Assembly (NCBI RefSeq): GCF_001854405.1
Contig: NZ_CP017718.1
Coordinates: 1,054,001-1,118,000 of the forward strand
Reading direction: 5' to 3'
Source of the DNA: Hyphomonas sp. Mor2
GTDB lineage: Bacteria > Pseudomonadota > Alphaproteobacteria > Caulobacterales > Hyphomonadaceae
Length of the DNA: 64,000 bases
Positions within the stretch are counted from its first letter, which is position 1. Every line of letters starts with the position of its first letter. Positions 25,053 through 34,648 of the stretch are shown here, piece by piece. The position numbers and the translations under genes are program-made. The notes beneath the pieces are model-generated. The model was given only the letters and a program-made list of their open reading frames with translations. It had not been told where the DNA came from and did no database searches.

Positions 25053-27503
25053 ATGAGAGAAACGCAGAAAAGCACCGCAGCGCTGAAAGCCATCCTATTG
25101 GGTGGGGCCATGACCGCCGCCACAATGGGGCTTCAATTCGCAGCGGCACAGGCGCAAGAGTCCAGTGATGGAAGCGCGCAGGACGCCGACGAAGTTGATC
25201 AGTCACTGCGCCTCGGCGGCGTTGTGGTAACGGCCCGTTTTCGAGAAGAGAGTCTTCAAGATATCGGTGCGAGTGTCGATGCAATTTCTGCCGAAGATTT
25301 TGAGGCTCGCAATATTCAGGATTTGCAAGATTCAATCCGTAATTTTGCGGGCACCGAAGTTATTAAAACAAACCCCAACAACAACGAAGTCACAATTCGG
25401 GGTTTGACCAACAGTAATACGGCGACTGCAAGCACTGCATTGATAAGTGTGTTTGTGGATGATGTTCCTGTCGTGTCTCCCCTCGGGCAACGGGATTTTT
25501 CCACATTCGATTTGCAACGGCTGGAATTGCTAAGGGGGCCGCAACCAACGCTATTTGGCGAAGGTGCTTTGGGGGGCGCGTTGCGCTATTTTAGTGCCGA
25601 ACCAGATCTCGATGGCCCCAATTTCACAGGTGTTTTGCGCGGTCGATATGAGAGTATAGAAGATGGCGATGCCGTAGAGCGGCTCGACGGCGCGGCGACT
25701 GTTAATCTGATACCAGGAAAGCTCGGGGTTCGACTATCTGGATACACTCTAGACGATGGAGGGTTCATCGATCGCCGCGTAACTGGCTCTACGGTGGTCG
25801 AAGAAGACACCAACACTTTGGAGTCTTATGGTGTGCGAGCGGTCGTCTTGGCGCGCCCTACAGACGATTTGGAAGTGAAGTTTGCCGGACATTGGTTGAG
25901 AGATGATATTGGGTCAGACTATTCGGTAACTCCTGGTGGAGACCCAGGAGAGCTGACACTAGAAACTTTTGCGCCGATCCCAGCAGACGTCTCTGAAGAC
26001 AATGTCGATCTGTACTCACTGAATATCACGAATGACTTTGGGCCAGTTTCGGTTTCGTCGATAACCGGCCTCTATCAAAGAGAGCGCCCAAGCCGCGCCC
26101 TATCTGTCGGTAACACATTTGGCTTGCCGGGGTTCTTTAACCCGCCCATCGATACGACAACGTTTGGTGTGACTCTGTCAGAACAAGATAACTTTAGTCA
26201 GGAATTTAGGTTTGTATCAAACCTAGACGGCCCATTGAATTTCACAGCGGGTCTGTTCTACCAAGACAACGAAACGGTCACCGACATCGTGTTGAATACT
26301 GTTGGATTGCCGGCAGTTTCCACTTTGGGCACCGACGTGCTCGCGACGGTGGATAACGTCCTGGAAACAGAAGAATATTCCGGCTTTGTTGAGCTGACCT
26401 ATGAGGTGTCAGACCGGTTACGCCTGATTGGTGGTGCGAGATATATCCGTGAGACTGTAACGACGACGCTAAATGAAGCATTTGCCCCAATCAATTTGGT
26501 TCCCGCATTGGCACCGTTTAGTGCCTCTAACCCTCTGATTATCACCGATACGATCCCGATCTTATCAGCAGGACGAGGTAATAGTTTCGAGTTTGAGCTT
26601 GATCGGGTTTTGCCGCGCGCAGGCGTAGAGTTTGATCTGAAAGACAATGTTCTTCTTTACGCAAACGTTGCGGTCGGGGTGCGCCAGGGCGGCGTCAATG
26701 ACCTCACAAGTGTTTTCTCACTGGCCAATGCCGCAGCCGCTGCGGCTGGAGCACCTGGGAGCCCGGAATTTGACGCGGCTTTCGATGCAGAACTAAGCAA
26801 TCGTCTTACTTTTGACGAGGATGAAGTATTATCCATAGATTGGGGACTCAAGTCGACTTGGCTTGATGGCGATTTGACAGCCAATATTGGAATGTTCTGG
26901 TCCGAGTATGAAGAAGCACAGTATAGAATTTCAACGCCCGCGGTTGCAGTGGCCAATGGACCATCGCAAAAAATAATCGGACTTGAATTGGAGACGGCCT
27001 ATCAACTAAACGATTACGTCTCAGGTTTCTATAATATGTCGCTTTTAGACGGAGAGCTTCAAGAGAACTTCCTGTCCGTGGCGACCCTAGCGCCTTTAAC
27101 GAATTTTGATCTTCGAGAGGGCGGGGATTTGGTCAATGCTCCAGACTTTTCTATGTCATTTGGTGTAGATGGTCGTTACCCTATTAATGTTTCAGACCTC
27201 GAGCTGACCGGTAATCTCACCGTTTCGCATGTCGGATCGCGCTTGTCTGGATTGCAGGGATTCCCGTCTTCGCAGCAACTTGAAGCGTTTACGAATGTCG
27301 GGGTGCGTGCAGGCGTGCAAAACGAGCAAATCGCATTGACCTTCTTCGCGACCAATCTGTTCAATGAAGTGGAGTTTCAATCTTCGAACGCGAGTCTGTT
27401 CGCAGCGACCGTAGACGCGAATGGTCAGTTGGATGCTCCGCCAATTGGTAACTTCATTAACCGACCAAGAACACTTGGCGCCGAGTTGAGCTATCGCTTC
27501 TAA
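25053..27503 (+). CDS. TonB-dependent outer-membrane receptor 1
   Basis: An 816-residue receptor with a signal peptide ending near AAAQAQES, a plug domain starting LGGVVVTARFREESLQDIGAS, and a beta-barrel ending in the C-terminal aromatic ELSYRF. Plug motifs VTIRGLTN and LRGPQPTLFGEGALGGALRY are visible. It should import a bulky ligand with TonB energy. Its TARFREESLQDIG start is shared with receptor 3 (53839), so these two are of one subfamily and differ from receptor 2. It follows the hydroxy-acid oxidase; ligand unknown. Confidence 0.92.
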   Translation: MRETQKSTAALKAILLGGAMTAATMGLQFAAAQAQESSDGSAQDADEVDQSLRLGGVVVTARFREESLQDIGASVDAISAEDFEARNIQDLQDSIRNFAGTEVIKTNPNNNEVTIRGLTNSNTATASTALISVFVDDVPVVSPLGQRDFSTFDLQRLELLRGPQPTLFGEGALGGALRYFSAEPDLDGPNFTGVLRGRYESIEDGDAVERLDGAATVNLIPGKLGVRLSGYTLDDGGFIDRRVTGSTVVEEDTNTLESYGVRAVVLARPTDDLEVKFAGHWLRDDIGSDYSVTPGGDPGELTLETFAPIPADVSEDNVDLYSLNITNDFGPVSVSSITGLYQRERPSRALSVGNTFGLPGFFNPPIDTTTFGVTLSEQDNFSQEFRFVSNLDGPLNFTAGLFYQDNETVTDIVLNTVGLPAVSTLGTDVLATVDNVLETEEYSGFVELTYEVSDRLRLIGGARYIRETVTTTLNEAFAPINLVPALAPFSASNPLIITDTIPILSAGRGNSFEFELDRVLPRAGVEFDLKDNVLLYANVAVGVRQGGVNDLTSVFSLANAAAAAAGAPGSPEFDAAFDAELSNRLTFDEDEVLSIDWGLKSTWLDGDLTANIGMFWSEYEEAQYRISTPAVAVANGPSQKIIGLELETAYQLNDYVSGFYNMSLLDGELQENFLSVATLAPLTNFDLREGGDLVNAPDFSMSFGVDGRYPINVSDLELTGNLTVSHVGSRLSGLQGFPSSQQLEAFTNVGVRAGVQNEQIALTFFATNLFNEVEFQSSNASLFAATVDANGQLDAPPIGNFINRPRTLGAELSYRF

Positions 27504-28283
27504 TGAAGAGTCGCTTTATGTGAAAAAGGTAATCCTTCAGAATTAAAAGTGGATCTTACGATTTAATGAGAAGATCCGGCTCTTATTCTGCCGAGGAGAT
27601 TTGTAGCAAAAAATGGCGTTAAGATGAATTGAAGTTTCTCGTTCGTCTTAACGCCTTTATTATTTTCGACCGACGTGTAGGCACAATCGTCCACAGGCCA
27701 ATAGCAACTTTATCGAAGCGCGTATTTTCCAGCACAGATTGTTCCAACTGAGCGGTTGCGTGATGATTGAGCGGTCTCATTCCTTAAAGATTGAAGAGCG
27801 CGAGTGTCGTGCGTGGAATACCGAGCAAAAAAGACGCTTCGTAGAGACCGTTGAAGGGCGCATGCGCGATGAGTGCATTGCCCAACAACTGTTAGTTCGG
27901 AGAATGACGACAGGGGTATCAACTGATGCCAGATAAACTGCCTGATAACATCCGATTGTGATTGAATTTGATAGATGTTCTATAAGTTCAACACATACAA
28001 AAATGTATGCTGGGGTCCGTAATCTGAAATGTGTCGCGTGGGGTTGCGCTTTTGGTCACCGTTGGTCGGAAGTCCGTGCGCCAAAAAAACAGCATCGTTC
28101 AGGCGGAATACGTCATGTCTCTATGCCGCAGATACGACATCTATTAGATATAGAAAAAAGGTATGGCAGCTAGATAGATAAAGTATTTTTCAAATGGCTG
28201 ATCGTGCGGGCAAGTAAGATACGTAGCTCACTAAACTCGGCTCAAATGGCCGCAATGAAGACACTGAGCTCAGGGAGGACCAT
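27504..28283. other. Intergenic region of 780 bp between two receptors
   Basis: It holds a 7-bp dyad GGATCTT/AAGATCC (27551-27577), the terminator at 27615-27668 and a CATACA/TGTATG dyad (27994-28009). Overlapping short frames at 27710-27936 on both strands have no recognised domain. Nothing else seen. Confidence 0.45.
27615..27668 (+). terminator. Rho-independent terminator after receptor 1
   Basis: GGCGTTAAGATGAA (27615-27628) pairs with TTCGTCTTAACGCC (27642-27655) over 14 bp with one G-U pair. A T-rich tail follows to 27668. It lies 112 bp after the receptor stop. Confidence 0.75.
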
Positions 28284-30608
28284 ATGAATTCTGTTAAGTT
28301 TAAGTCATCGCTGCTAATGGCGACGGCCACGTGTTTGGTGTTTGGCGCGGGCGCGCCGGCGATGGCACAAGATAACACCGATACTTCGGCGGTAGACGAA
28401 ACCAGCGTCCAAGACACTGTTTTTGTCACAGCACGCAAACGTTCTGAGAGTATCCAGACTGTTCCGGTAGCGGTGACTGCATTCACCGGCGACAATCTTG
28501 AAGATCGCAATATTCAAGCACTCGCCAATATCGCCGAAGTCACACCGAACTTGCTTATCCAAACCGGCGGAACTGGAAACAATAAATCCAGCGTGTTTAT
28601 CCGCGGTATTGGGCAATCGAGTAACCAGGTGTTCTTCGATCAAGGCGTCGGTACCTATGTCGATGGCGTTTACCGCCCAACCGCCCACGGTGGTCTCATT
28701 GATCTACTGAACATTGAGCGGATCGAAGTACTTCGCGGACCACAAGGCGACCTTTATGGTAAGAACGCAATTGGCGGTGCGATTAACATTGTTACCAAGC
28801 AGCCTGATGCGGTTGATACATTTGGGTCGTTTACTGCGGCCGTCGGATCGTATGACCGGATTGACGCGAAAGGGTTTGTGAATTTCCCGATTGTTCAAGA
28901 TAAGCTTGGACTGCAAATCTCCGCCGCATCTCGCAATGCCGATGGCTATATCGATACAATTGCCGTTGATGGTGATGACGGACTGAACAGTCAGGAAAAT
29001 GTTGCAATACGTGCAGCATTGAAGTGGAATTTGTCAGACAATGTGTCGTGGATCGGATCTATCGACATGTCTGATTCAGAATCCAGCGGTCCACCAATGT
29101 ATCACAGGGAAATTATCCCAACCGGTCGCTTCAACGCCCAACACAATGATGCGGTTACCGCAGGGCTATTAGGAAACACGCCGCTTATCACCGAGGCTTT
29201 CGAAACGGGCGATCCGTTCCGTTCAAACATTACTGGTGACCAGCATCGCAGCAATGGAAGTGAAACCACCTATACGAGCCGCTTCGATGTGGACTTTGGG
29301 GCGTTTGATTTCGTCTCGCTGACATCCGCGAAGACGATTGAGACAAATGACGGGTTTGACGCCGATGGAACGCCCATCGATATTTCATCCAATTTGCGTT
29401 TCGTCGACAATGAAAGTTTCAGCCAGGAATTTCAAATCAACGGATTGGCCTTTGATGGCCGCCTAGATTACCTGTTTGGTGTGTACTATCTGCGCGACGA
29501 GGTTGAATTTAGAACGTTTGCAGAGAACAATATTTCAACCGCTGCGTTGGTTGGGATTGAGCCAGGCTTTCGTGACCGGTCATCCCGAAATTTGACTGAC
29601 CAGACGCTCGATAGTTATGCGGCTTTCGCCAATGTGTCTTTCGATCTGACTGACCGTTTCGCCATCACGCTCGGTGGACGTTACATGGTAGAAGAGAAGT
29701 CTGTGATCGCAGCACGCACAAACGCTGCCGTGACAGCCCCGACGGTCGTCGGCGCTCAAGCTGAAGACGATTGGTCAAGCTTCTCTCCTAAAATCCAGCT
29801 GGAATACACCGTAAACGATGACCTCTTATTGTACGCGTCAGCAGCAAACGGCTTCAAGTCAGGCGGCATTAACAACCAAGTCGTGACCGATACATCTGGA
29901 AACGATACGTTGTTAGGCTTTGATGAGGAAACCGTATGGTCCTATGAGGCAGGCCTCAAAGGCGATTGGTTCAATAACACTCTGCGGACCAACGTGGCCG
30001 TGTTCTACATGGACTATGACGATCTCCAGGCGAACCTCTTCGACTTCAATGACGCAACCGGCACTCAAGTCAGAACCATCGTAAACTCTGGCGGTGCAGA
30101 AATGACGGGAATCGAAGTCGAAACCGCATGGTATCCGACCGAAAATCTCACCATTCAAGCGAGCGGCGCTATCCTTGATAGTGAATACAAAGACGATATC
30201 TTTGAAGTCGCCGGAGATCCAACGTCTGACCCAATCTTCATCGCGGGTGATCCACTCGCATTCGCTCCGGAATTTTCTTATTCTGTGTCCGGAATTTACG
30301 AGATTCCGTTGGAGAATGATGGAGCGGTTCGTCTGCGGGCAGATTATGCTTGGCGCGACATCACGTATTATGAACCCGAAGGCACGCTCGCCCAACGCGA
30401 AGCCGAAAGCCAAGACGCTTATGGTCTGCTGAACCTGTCACTCACATATGATCCGGCGGCTGATTGGTATATCTCGCTGTTCGGAACGAATGTGACGGAT
30501 GAGTATTATCGTACCGGAACCTTTATCCAAACGCGCGCCGTCGGCGTAGAGTGGGATATTGTTGGCCGGCCGGCTGAATGGGGACTTAAAGTCGGGTACG
30601 AATTCTAA
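28284..30608 (+). CDS. TonB-dependent outer-membrane receptor 2
   Basis: A 774-residue receptor with strong GGGAGG upstream, a signal peptide ending at PAMAQ, and a TonB-box/plug start VFVTARKRSESIQTVPVAVT. FIRGIGQSS, LRGPQGDLYGKNAIGGAINI and a C-terminal KVGYEF complete the pattern. This is the large alphaproteobacterial TonB-receptor subtype common in Sphingomonadales and Caulobacterales. Two tandem serine hydrolases follow downstream, so the ligand may be an ester or amide that they process. That link is inference. Confidence 0.92.
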   Translation: MNSVKFKSSLLMATATCLVFGAGAPAMAQDNTDTSAVDETSVQDTVFVTARKRSESIQTVPVAVTAFTGDNLEDRNIQALANIAEVTPNLLIQTGGTGNNKSSVFIRGIGQSSNQVFFDQGVGTYVDGVYRPTAHGGLIDLLNIERIEVLRGPQGDLYGKNAIGGAINIVTKQPDAVDTFGSFTAAVGSYDRIDAKGFVNFPIVQDKLGLQISAASRNADGYIDTIAVDGDDGLNSQENVAIRAALKWNLSDNVSWIGSIDMSDSESSGPPMYHREIIPTGRFNAQHNDAVTAGLLGNTPLITEAFETGDPFRSNITGDQHRSNGSETTYTSRFDVDFGAFDFVSLTSAKTIETNDGFDADGTPIDISSNLRFVDNESFSQEFQINGLAFDGRLDYLFGVYYLRDEVEFRTFAENNISTAALVGIEPGFRDRSSRNLTDQTLDSYAAFANVSFDLTDRFAITLGGRYMVEEKSVIAARTNAAVTAPTVVGAQAEDDWSSFSPKIQLEYTVNDDLLLYASAANGFKSGGINNQVVTDTSGNDTLLGFDEETVWSYEAGLKGDWFNNTLRTNVAVFYMDYDDLQANLFDFNDATGTQVRTIVNSGGAEMTGIEVETAWYPTENLTIQASGAILDSEYKDDIFEVAGDPTSDPIFIAGDPLAFAPEFSYSVSGIYEIPLENDGAVRLRADYAWRDITYYEPEGTLAQREAESQDAYGLLNLSLTYDPAADWYISLFGTNVTDEYYRTGTFIQTRAVGVEWDIVGRPAEWGLKVGYEF

Positions 30609-30694
30609 GATAAGATCACGAAGAGCAAGTGTTACTTTCCCTTGATTAACGTGCACTGTCCTCCTGTGCATAAACTTGCTTAACGTGTCTCCCA

Positions 30695-30752
30695 AGAATG
30701 CGCGCCCACGAGAGTGAGGCGCGCATTCTCACACTCGCAAACGAGGTTTGCG
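30695..30752 (+). promoter_or_regulatory. Two adjacent perfect hairpins in the leader of the serine hydrolase genes
   Basis: AGAATGCGCGCC (30695-30706) pairs with GGCGCGCATTCT (30718-30729) over 12 bp. Just after, CGCAAAC (30736-30742) pairs with GTTTGCG (30746-30752) around a GAG loop. No T tail follows either, so they are not ordinary terminators. They could be a processed intergenic repeat or a leader structure. Confidence 0.45.
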
Positions 30753-30809
30753 TGCCGCTGTGTTATCCTGTTGAACCTATTGCAGGCATCTCGTGAGGGG
30801 ATTTCAAAA

Positions 30810-32138
30810 ATGTTCAAAATTGTTAGCGCCTCGGTTTGTTCGAGTTTGCTTTTAGTTGCCGGCTTCGGGGGCAAGAGCGTAGCGCAAATCTGCGACGTAA
30901 GTGTTTCACACATAAGCTCCGAGCAAAATCGCTCTGAGTTTATGCGGGGAGTTCCCCCATCTCGAGAGCTTATCGTTAGCGCCAGCGATGAATGGTACAA
31001 AAACGAAGACCAAGCGTCTTGGGCATTTCAAAACAGCAGTTTAATTCATAAAGTCGCGGTGATCAGTCGAGGCGTCGGTCCCGCTCAAGAATTACCTTGC
31101 GCCGCGTCTGGAATTCTAAACAACACATATGCGAACATAGATGGGAAAGCCAAACCTTTATCCGGCATTTTAAGTGAATTGAATGTTGATGGATTTATCG
31201 CCCTTCATAAAGGCGAAATTATCGGTGAGGCCTACTTTAACGGGTTCGCTCCAGACAAGCGTCACATCGTTTTTTCAGTGACCAAGTCGATATTGGGAAC
31301 GCTTGCTGGTGTGATGGTTGGCCGAGGTGAACTCGATCCTCAATCTCTGGTGACAGGTCATTTGCCCGAACTTATCGGTTCAGGGTTTGACGGCGCGCGC
31401 GTGCAAGACTTGCTGGATATGGTCGCGGGTGCAGAGTGGGATAAAGTACGTTCAGACCCAAGCTCGCTTGTGAACGTGAACGCGATGGCAGGAGCGTTTA
31501 TTGAAGCCCCTAACGATTTTGAGTTTGGAAATACATTAGAGTTTCTAGCCTCCTTAGGGCCGCAGCGCCCACATGGTGAAAAATACGTCTATAACGCCTC
31601 TAATACCGAAGCGCTGGCCTGGATCGTTTCGCGAGCGGCTGGCCAAGCATGGCAAGATGAGCTTTCCGAGCGAATTTGGACGAAAATCGGAGCAGATAAG
31701 GATGCGGTCGTCGTTGTTGATCCTTATGGGCACGGCTTTGCCACCGCTGGTCTGAGCGCGACGCTGAGAGATCTTGCGAGGTTTGCGAGTCTATATCTAG
31801 CTTCCTCAGACCAAGAAGATCACGCCATCATACCAGGCGCATGGATTGAGGATATTTTAGCAGACGATCCAAAAGCTCGAGAGCATTGGCAATCAGGCAG
31901 CGATGCAGAAAGACGACCACTGGACGCTTACTACAAAAATCATATCCGTGTGTTAGATCCAGCCGCGGGTGAATTTTATGCAAGCGGCTTTATGGGACAG
32001 AAACTCTATATCAATCGCAAGCACGACTTTGTCGCGGTGTTTCTATCAACCGTGAGCGACAGAGCGGTCATTGATTTTCACGTTCCACTCATTCGCCAAG
32101 TTATCGCATCCCTCGAGATCGAGGAGGAAGGGCAATGA
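30810..32138 (+). CDS. Beta-lactamase-fold serine hydrolase 1 (NylB/EstB-like), exported
   Basis: A 442-residue protein starting at an ATG preceded by GAGGGG, with a signal peptide ending SVAQ. The S12-fold motifs are FSVTKSILG (Ser156, Lys159), YNASNTEALAW and the C-terminal GFMGQKLYIN that replaces KTG as in 6-aminohexanoate-dimer hydrolase and EstB-type enzymes. Paralogous to the next gene. It likely hydrolyses an amide or ester in the periplasm. The frame extends upstream to 30714 without support. Confidence 0.87.
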   Translation: MFKIVSASVCSSLLLVAGFGGKSVAQICDVSVSHISSEQNRSEFMRGVPPSRELIVSASDEWYKNEDQASWAFQNSSLIHKVAVISRGVGPAQELPCAASGILNNTYANIDGKAKPLSGILSELNVDGFIALHKGEIIGEAYFNGFAPDKRHIVFSVTKSILGTLAGVMVGRGELDPQSLVTGHLPELIGSGFDGARVQDLLDMVAGAEWDKVRSDPSSLVNVNAMAGAFIEAPNDFEFGNTLEFLASLGPQRPHGEKYVYNASNTEALAWIVSRAAGQAWQDELSERIWTKIGADKDAVVVVDPYGHGFATAGLSATLRDLARFASLYLASSDQEDHAIIPGAWIEDILADDPKAREHWQSGSDAERRPLDAYYKNHIRVLDPAAGEFYASGFMGQKLYINRKHDFVAVFLSTVSDRAVIDFHVPLIRQVIASLEIEEEGQ

Positions 32139-33424
32139 TGAAAAGTCTGGGGTTGCCCTCATTGCTCGTGGCAATGTGTTTATCAGCTTGTGCCAGTGTT
32201 TCGCAGAACACCGATCAAGATCAATCGTCTATCTCTTATATGCAAGGTTTGCCGCCCGCAGCCGAACACCTCGTGTCCGACGATATAAGTTGGACACGCG
32301 ACCCAGAAAAAGCACATTGGGCCAATCGAAACGTGTCCCAAATCCATAACGGTGAATTTATCAGCAAGGGAATTGGCCGGCCAACTACGCTTATGGTTTC
32401 GGACCAGTCGATATCGGACGCAGCATTTATTGATCCGAATGGCGCCGCTCGCCCTTTTGAGCAACTCGTCGGCGGGCTGAAAGCCGACGCGGTCATCATA
32501 TTGCACAATGGCGAGATCGTCGCCGAGCACTATTATGGAGCCTTCCAAGCCGATGACCGTCACCAACTCAATTCCCTGACCAAGGCATTTATCGGTACGC
32601 TGGTCGGGATCCTATCGACAGAACAACGTGTAGACTTAGACCGCCCGCTCGGCCAAGCGTTGATCGAGCTCAGCGATAGCGGCGTTGCGGACGCGACCTT
32701 GCAAAATGCGCTCGATATGACGCTCGGATTGGATTGGACCATGGCTTGGGATGATCCAAACTCATTTCGCGTTCGAAGCTTCCAGGCCGGCGGATTTGCA
32801 GCAAGACCTCAATCATTCAAATATGCAAACACGCTTGAACTCATAGCTGAGGCAAACAAAAAAAACGAGCATGGGCGAGAATTTGCCTATCAATCCGCGA
32901 GCAGCGAACTGCTTGGATGGTCTGTATCGCGCGCAACAGGCGCGCCTTGGCAGCATGCCTTAGAAAAACGAATTTGGTCTCAAATTGGGGCTGAGCGTGA
33001 CGCGTTTGTCATAACTGACCCAGCCGGGCACGGTTTTGCGGCCGCTGGCATGAGCGCCACACTTCGCGACATTGCTCGGTTCGGATTGATGCTAGAAGCA
33101 GACGGATTCTACAATCAAAAGCAAATCGTTCCCGCCGAATGGATAAGTCAAGTTTTGCGAGGAAATGAGGCGGTTCGAAACGCGATGAAATCAGAACGTG
33201 AGATTTATGCCTACGGCTCTAACTTTTTTTATCACAATCATTTTCGTGTGTTCGATAATGAAGAAGGTGAGTTTTTTGCAACCGGAGGCGGAGGGCAAAA
33301 ATTATACATCAATCAAAAGAACAATTTGGTCGGCGTATTTCTCTCCAATAATCCGAACAGGTCTGAAGTGGTTTTCCATATAGATCTCATGAGACAAGTG
33401 CGAGATTACCTGTCTGAGCCGTGA
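32135..33424 (+). CDS. Beta-lactamase-fold serine hydrolase 2 lipoprotein
   Basis: A 429-residue paralogue of the preceding gene. Its start codon overlaps that stop (ATGATGA), so the two are translationally coupled. The signal has a lipobox CLSAC near residue 19. Motifs are NSLTKAFIG (Ser147, Lys150), YQSASSELLGW and GGGGQKLYIN. The first gene product lacks a lipobox, so the pair may be split between soluble periplasm and membrane. Probable amide or ester hydrolases. Convergent with the MFS gene. Confidence 0.87.
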   Translation: MMKSLGLPSLLVAMCLSACASVSQNTDQDQSSISYMQGLPPAAEHLVSDDISWTRDPEKAHWANRNVSQIHNGEFISKGIGRPTTLMVSDQSISDAAFIDPNGAARPFEQLVGGLKADAVIILHNGEIVAEHYYGAFQADDRHQLNSLTKAFIGTLVGILSTEQRVDLDRPLGQALIELSDSGVADATLQNALDMTLGLDWTMAWDDPNSFRVRSFQAGGFAARPQSFKYANTLELIAEANKKNEHGREFAYQSASSELLGWSVSRATGAPWQHALEKRIWSQIGAERDAFVITDPAGHGFAAAGMSATLRDIARFGLMLEADGFYNQKQIVPAEWISQVLRGNEAVRNAMKSEREIYAYGSNFFYHNHFRVFDNEEGEFFATGGGGQKLYINQKNNLVGVFLSNNPNRSEVVFHIDLMRQVRDYLSEP

Positions 33425-33457
33425 CGCCACGGCCGATCCTTTTTGACTCAGCGCGCT

Positions 33458-34648
33458 TCAAGGTCCGTTAGCTTTGCCAGCAATGATATTTGGAGCCCAA
33501 GTCAGCACGGCTAAGCCTAAAATGGTGCCCCCGAACAGCAAATCCTGACCCAGTTGAAATTGAATGGCGAGCGCTCCGGTCATGGCCGCCACCAGCATTT
33601 TTGCGCCGCCAATTATGGAAAGTGACAAGACTGGCTCTGCATGATTGGACGATAGAACTCTGATCGTTGCATTTGGAATAATCGTACCGGCCAAACAGCA
33701 ATAGAGAACGGCTAAACCTATTGCCTCCAAACCATGGACCCCGAGACCAATGGTCAAGCTCCAAAGGAACGCCGTGATCATCAAGAAAAATGAGGTTCGC
33801 ACCAGAACTTGTTCGCTGGACCAAAACTGTAACAAAAGCCGACTGAGCAATCCCCCGATCGCGAAAGCACCTGCAATCACAGACGTCGCAATCGCTGTTG
33901 CCAATCCGGGGTCAATCCCCCTGAGGACAAGATGAACGCTCGGTGAGGCGAGAAATAAGAAGAATCCCGAAAAAGCAGCGGCAACCGAAATCAATCCAGA
34001 GACGGTTTGCGGCGTACGTGCCAAACCGGCGATGCGTTTATGCAGGTAAAGTGAGCGTGGACGCGGAGATCGGTTTGGCGGGATGGGAAGATTTTGGATT
34101 TGTAGGGCAACGATAAGCGCCGCCAAACCATACGCGCCAATTAGAACATACCCTGCGCGCCAACCATGAAGTTGCAGCATGGCAACCACGAGCAGCGGCG
34201 CGAAAACCGGGATCCAAGTAAATATGGATGTGGCCAGCGAAAGAGTCTTCGCCGACGCTTCAGTCGCAGACTCACGCCAAGCGAGCAGGCGGCCAAGAAC
34301 GGGACAAACGCTGATAAAAAGGCCTTGTAAGAACCGAAACGCTAAAATCTGCTGCGTTTCGGTGCTCAAAGCAGCTCCCGCCGAGGCAAAGACAAAGCCA
34401 GTGATCCCGGCAATAAGAGCTAAGCGAGCCGCATTGGGTGAAATTGTTGCGCCCACCAATAGGTGTCCGACGCCGTATCCAAATATGAATGCTGTAGAGA
34501 TTGAACGGGCGGCGTCGGAAAAGACCATTTCCTCACCCAACGCGTCCGAGATTGGAACCGCGCCGTTCAATGAAAAAGAAGCTGCGCCAACAATAATGGC
34601 GATCATTAAAGGATGAGTGGGCCCAACAGTCGCTTTTGCGTTAGCCAT
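33458..34648 (-). CDS. MFS transporter (drug-efflux-like)
   Basis: A 396-residue, about 12-helix major facilitator. HPLMIAIIVGAASFSLNGAVP at the start, GRLLAWRES after helix 4 (the conserved motif C region) and NATIRVLSSNHAEPVLSLSIIGG near helix 10 resemble the DHA1/Bcr-type branch. Its start overlaps the end of the LysR gene by eight bases, so the two form one transcript. It may export or take up the LysR effector. Substrate unknown. Confidence 0.83.
   Translation of the reverse strand: MANAKATVGPTHPLMIAIIVGAASFSLNGAVPISDALGEEMVFSDAARSISTAFIFGYGVGHLLVGATISPNAARLALIAGITGFVFASAGAALSTETQQILAFRFLQGLFISVCPVLGRLLAWRESATEASAKTLSLATSIFTWIPVFAPLLVVAMLQLHGWRAGYVLIGAYGLAALIVALQIQNLPIPPNRSPRPRSLYLHKRIAGLARTPQTVSGLISVAAAFSGFFLFLASPSVHLVLRGIDPGLATAIATSVIAGAFAIGGLLSRLLLQFWSSEQVLVRTSFFLMITAFLWSLTIGLGVHGLEAIGLAVLYCCLAGTIIPNATIRVLSSNHAEPVLSLSIIGGAKMLVAAMTGALAIQFQLGQDLLFGGTILGLAVLTWAPNIIAGKANGP

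Noticed and set aside
7753-33424. Microcystin-degradation (mlr) cluster
   Set aside because: Serine hydrolases and peptidases are present, but no MlrA-like CAAX protease or MlrC-like metallopeptidase was recognised.
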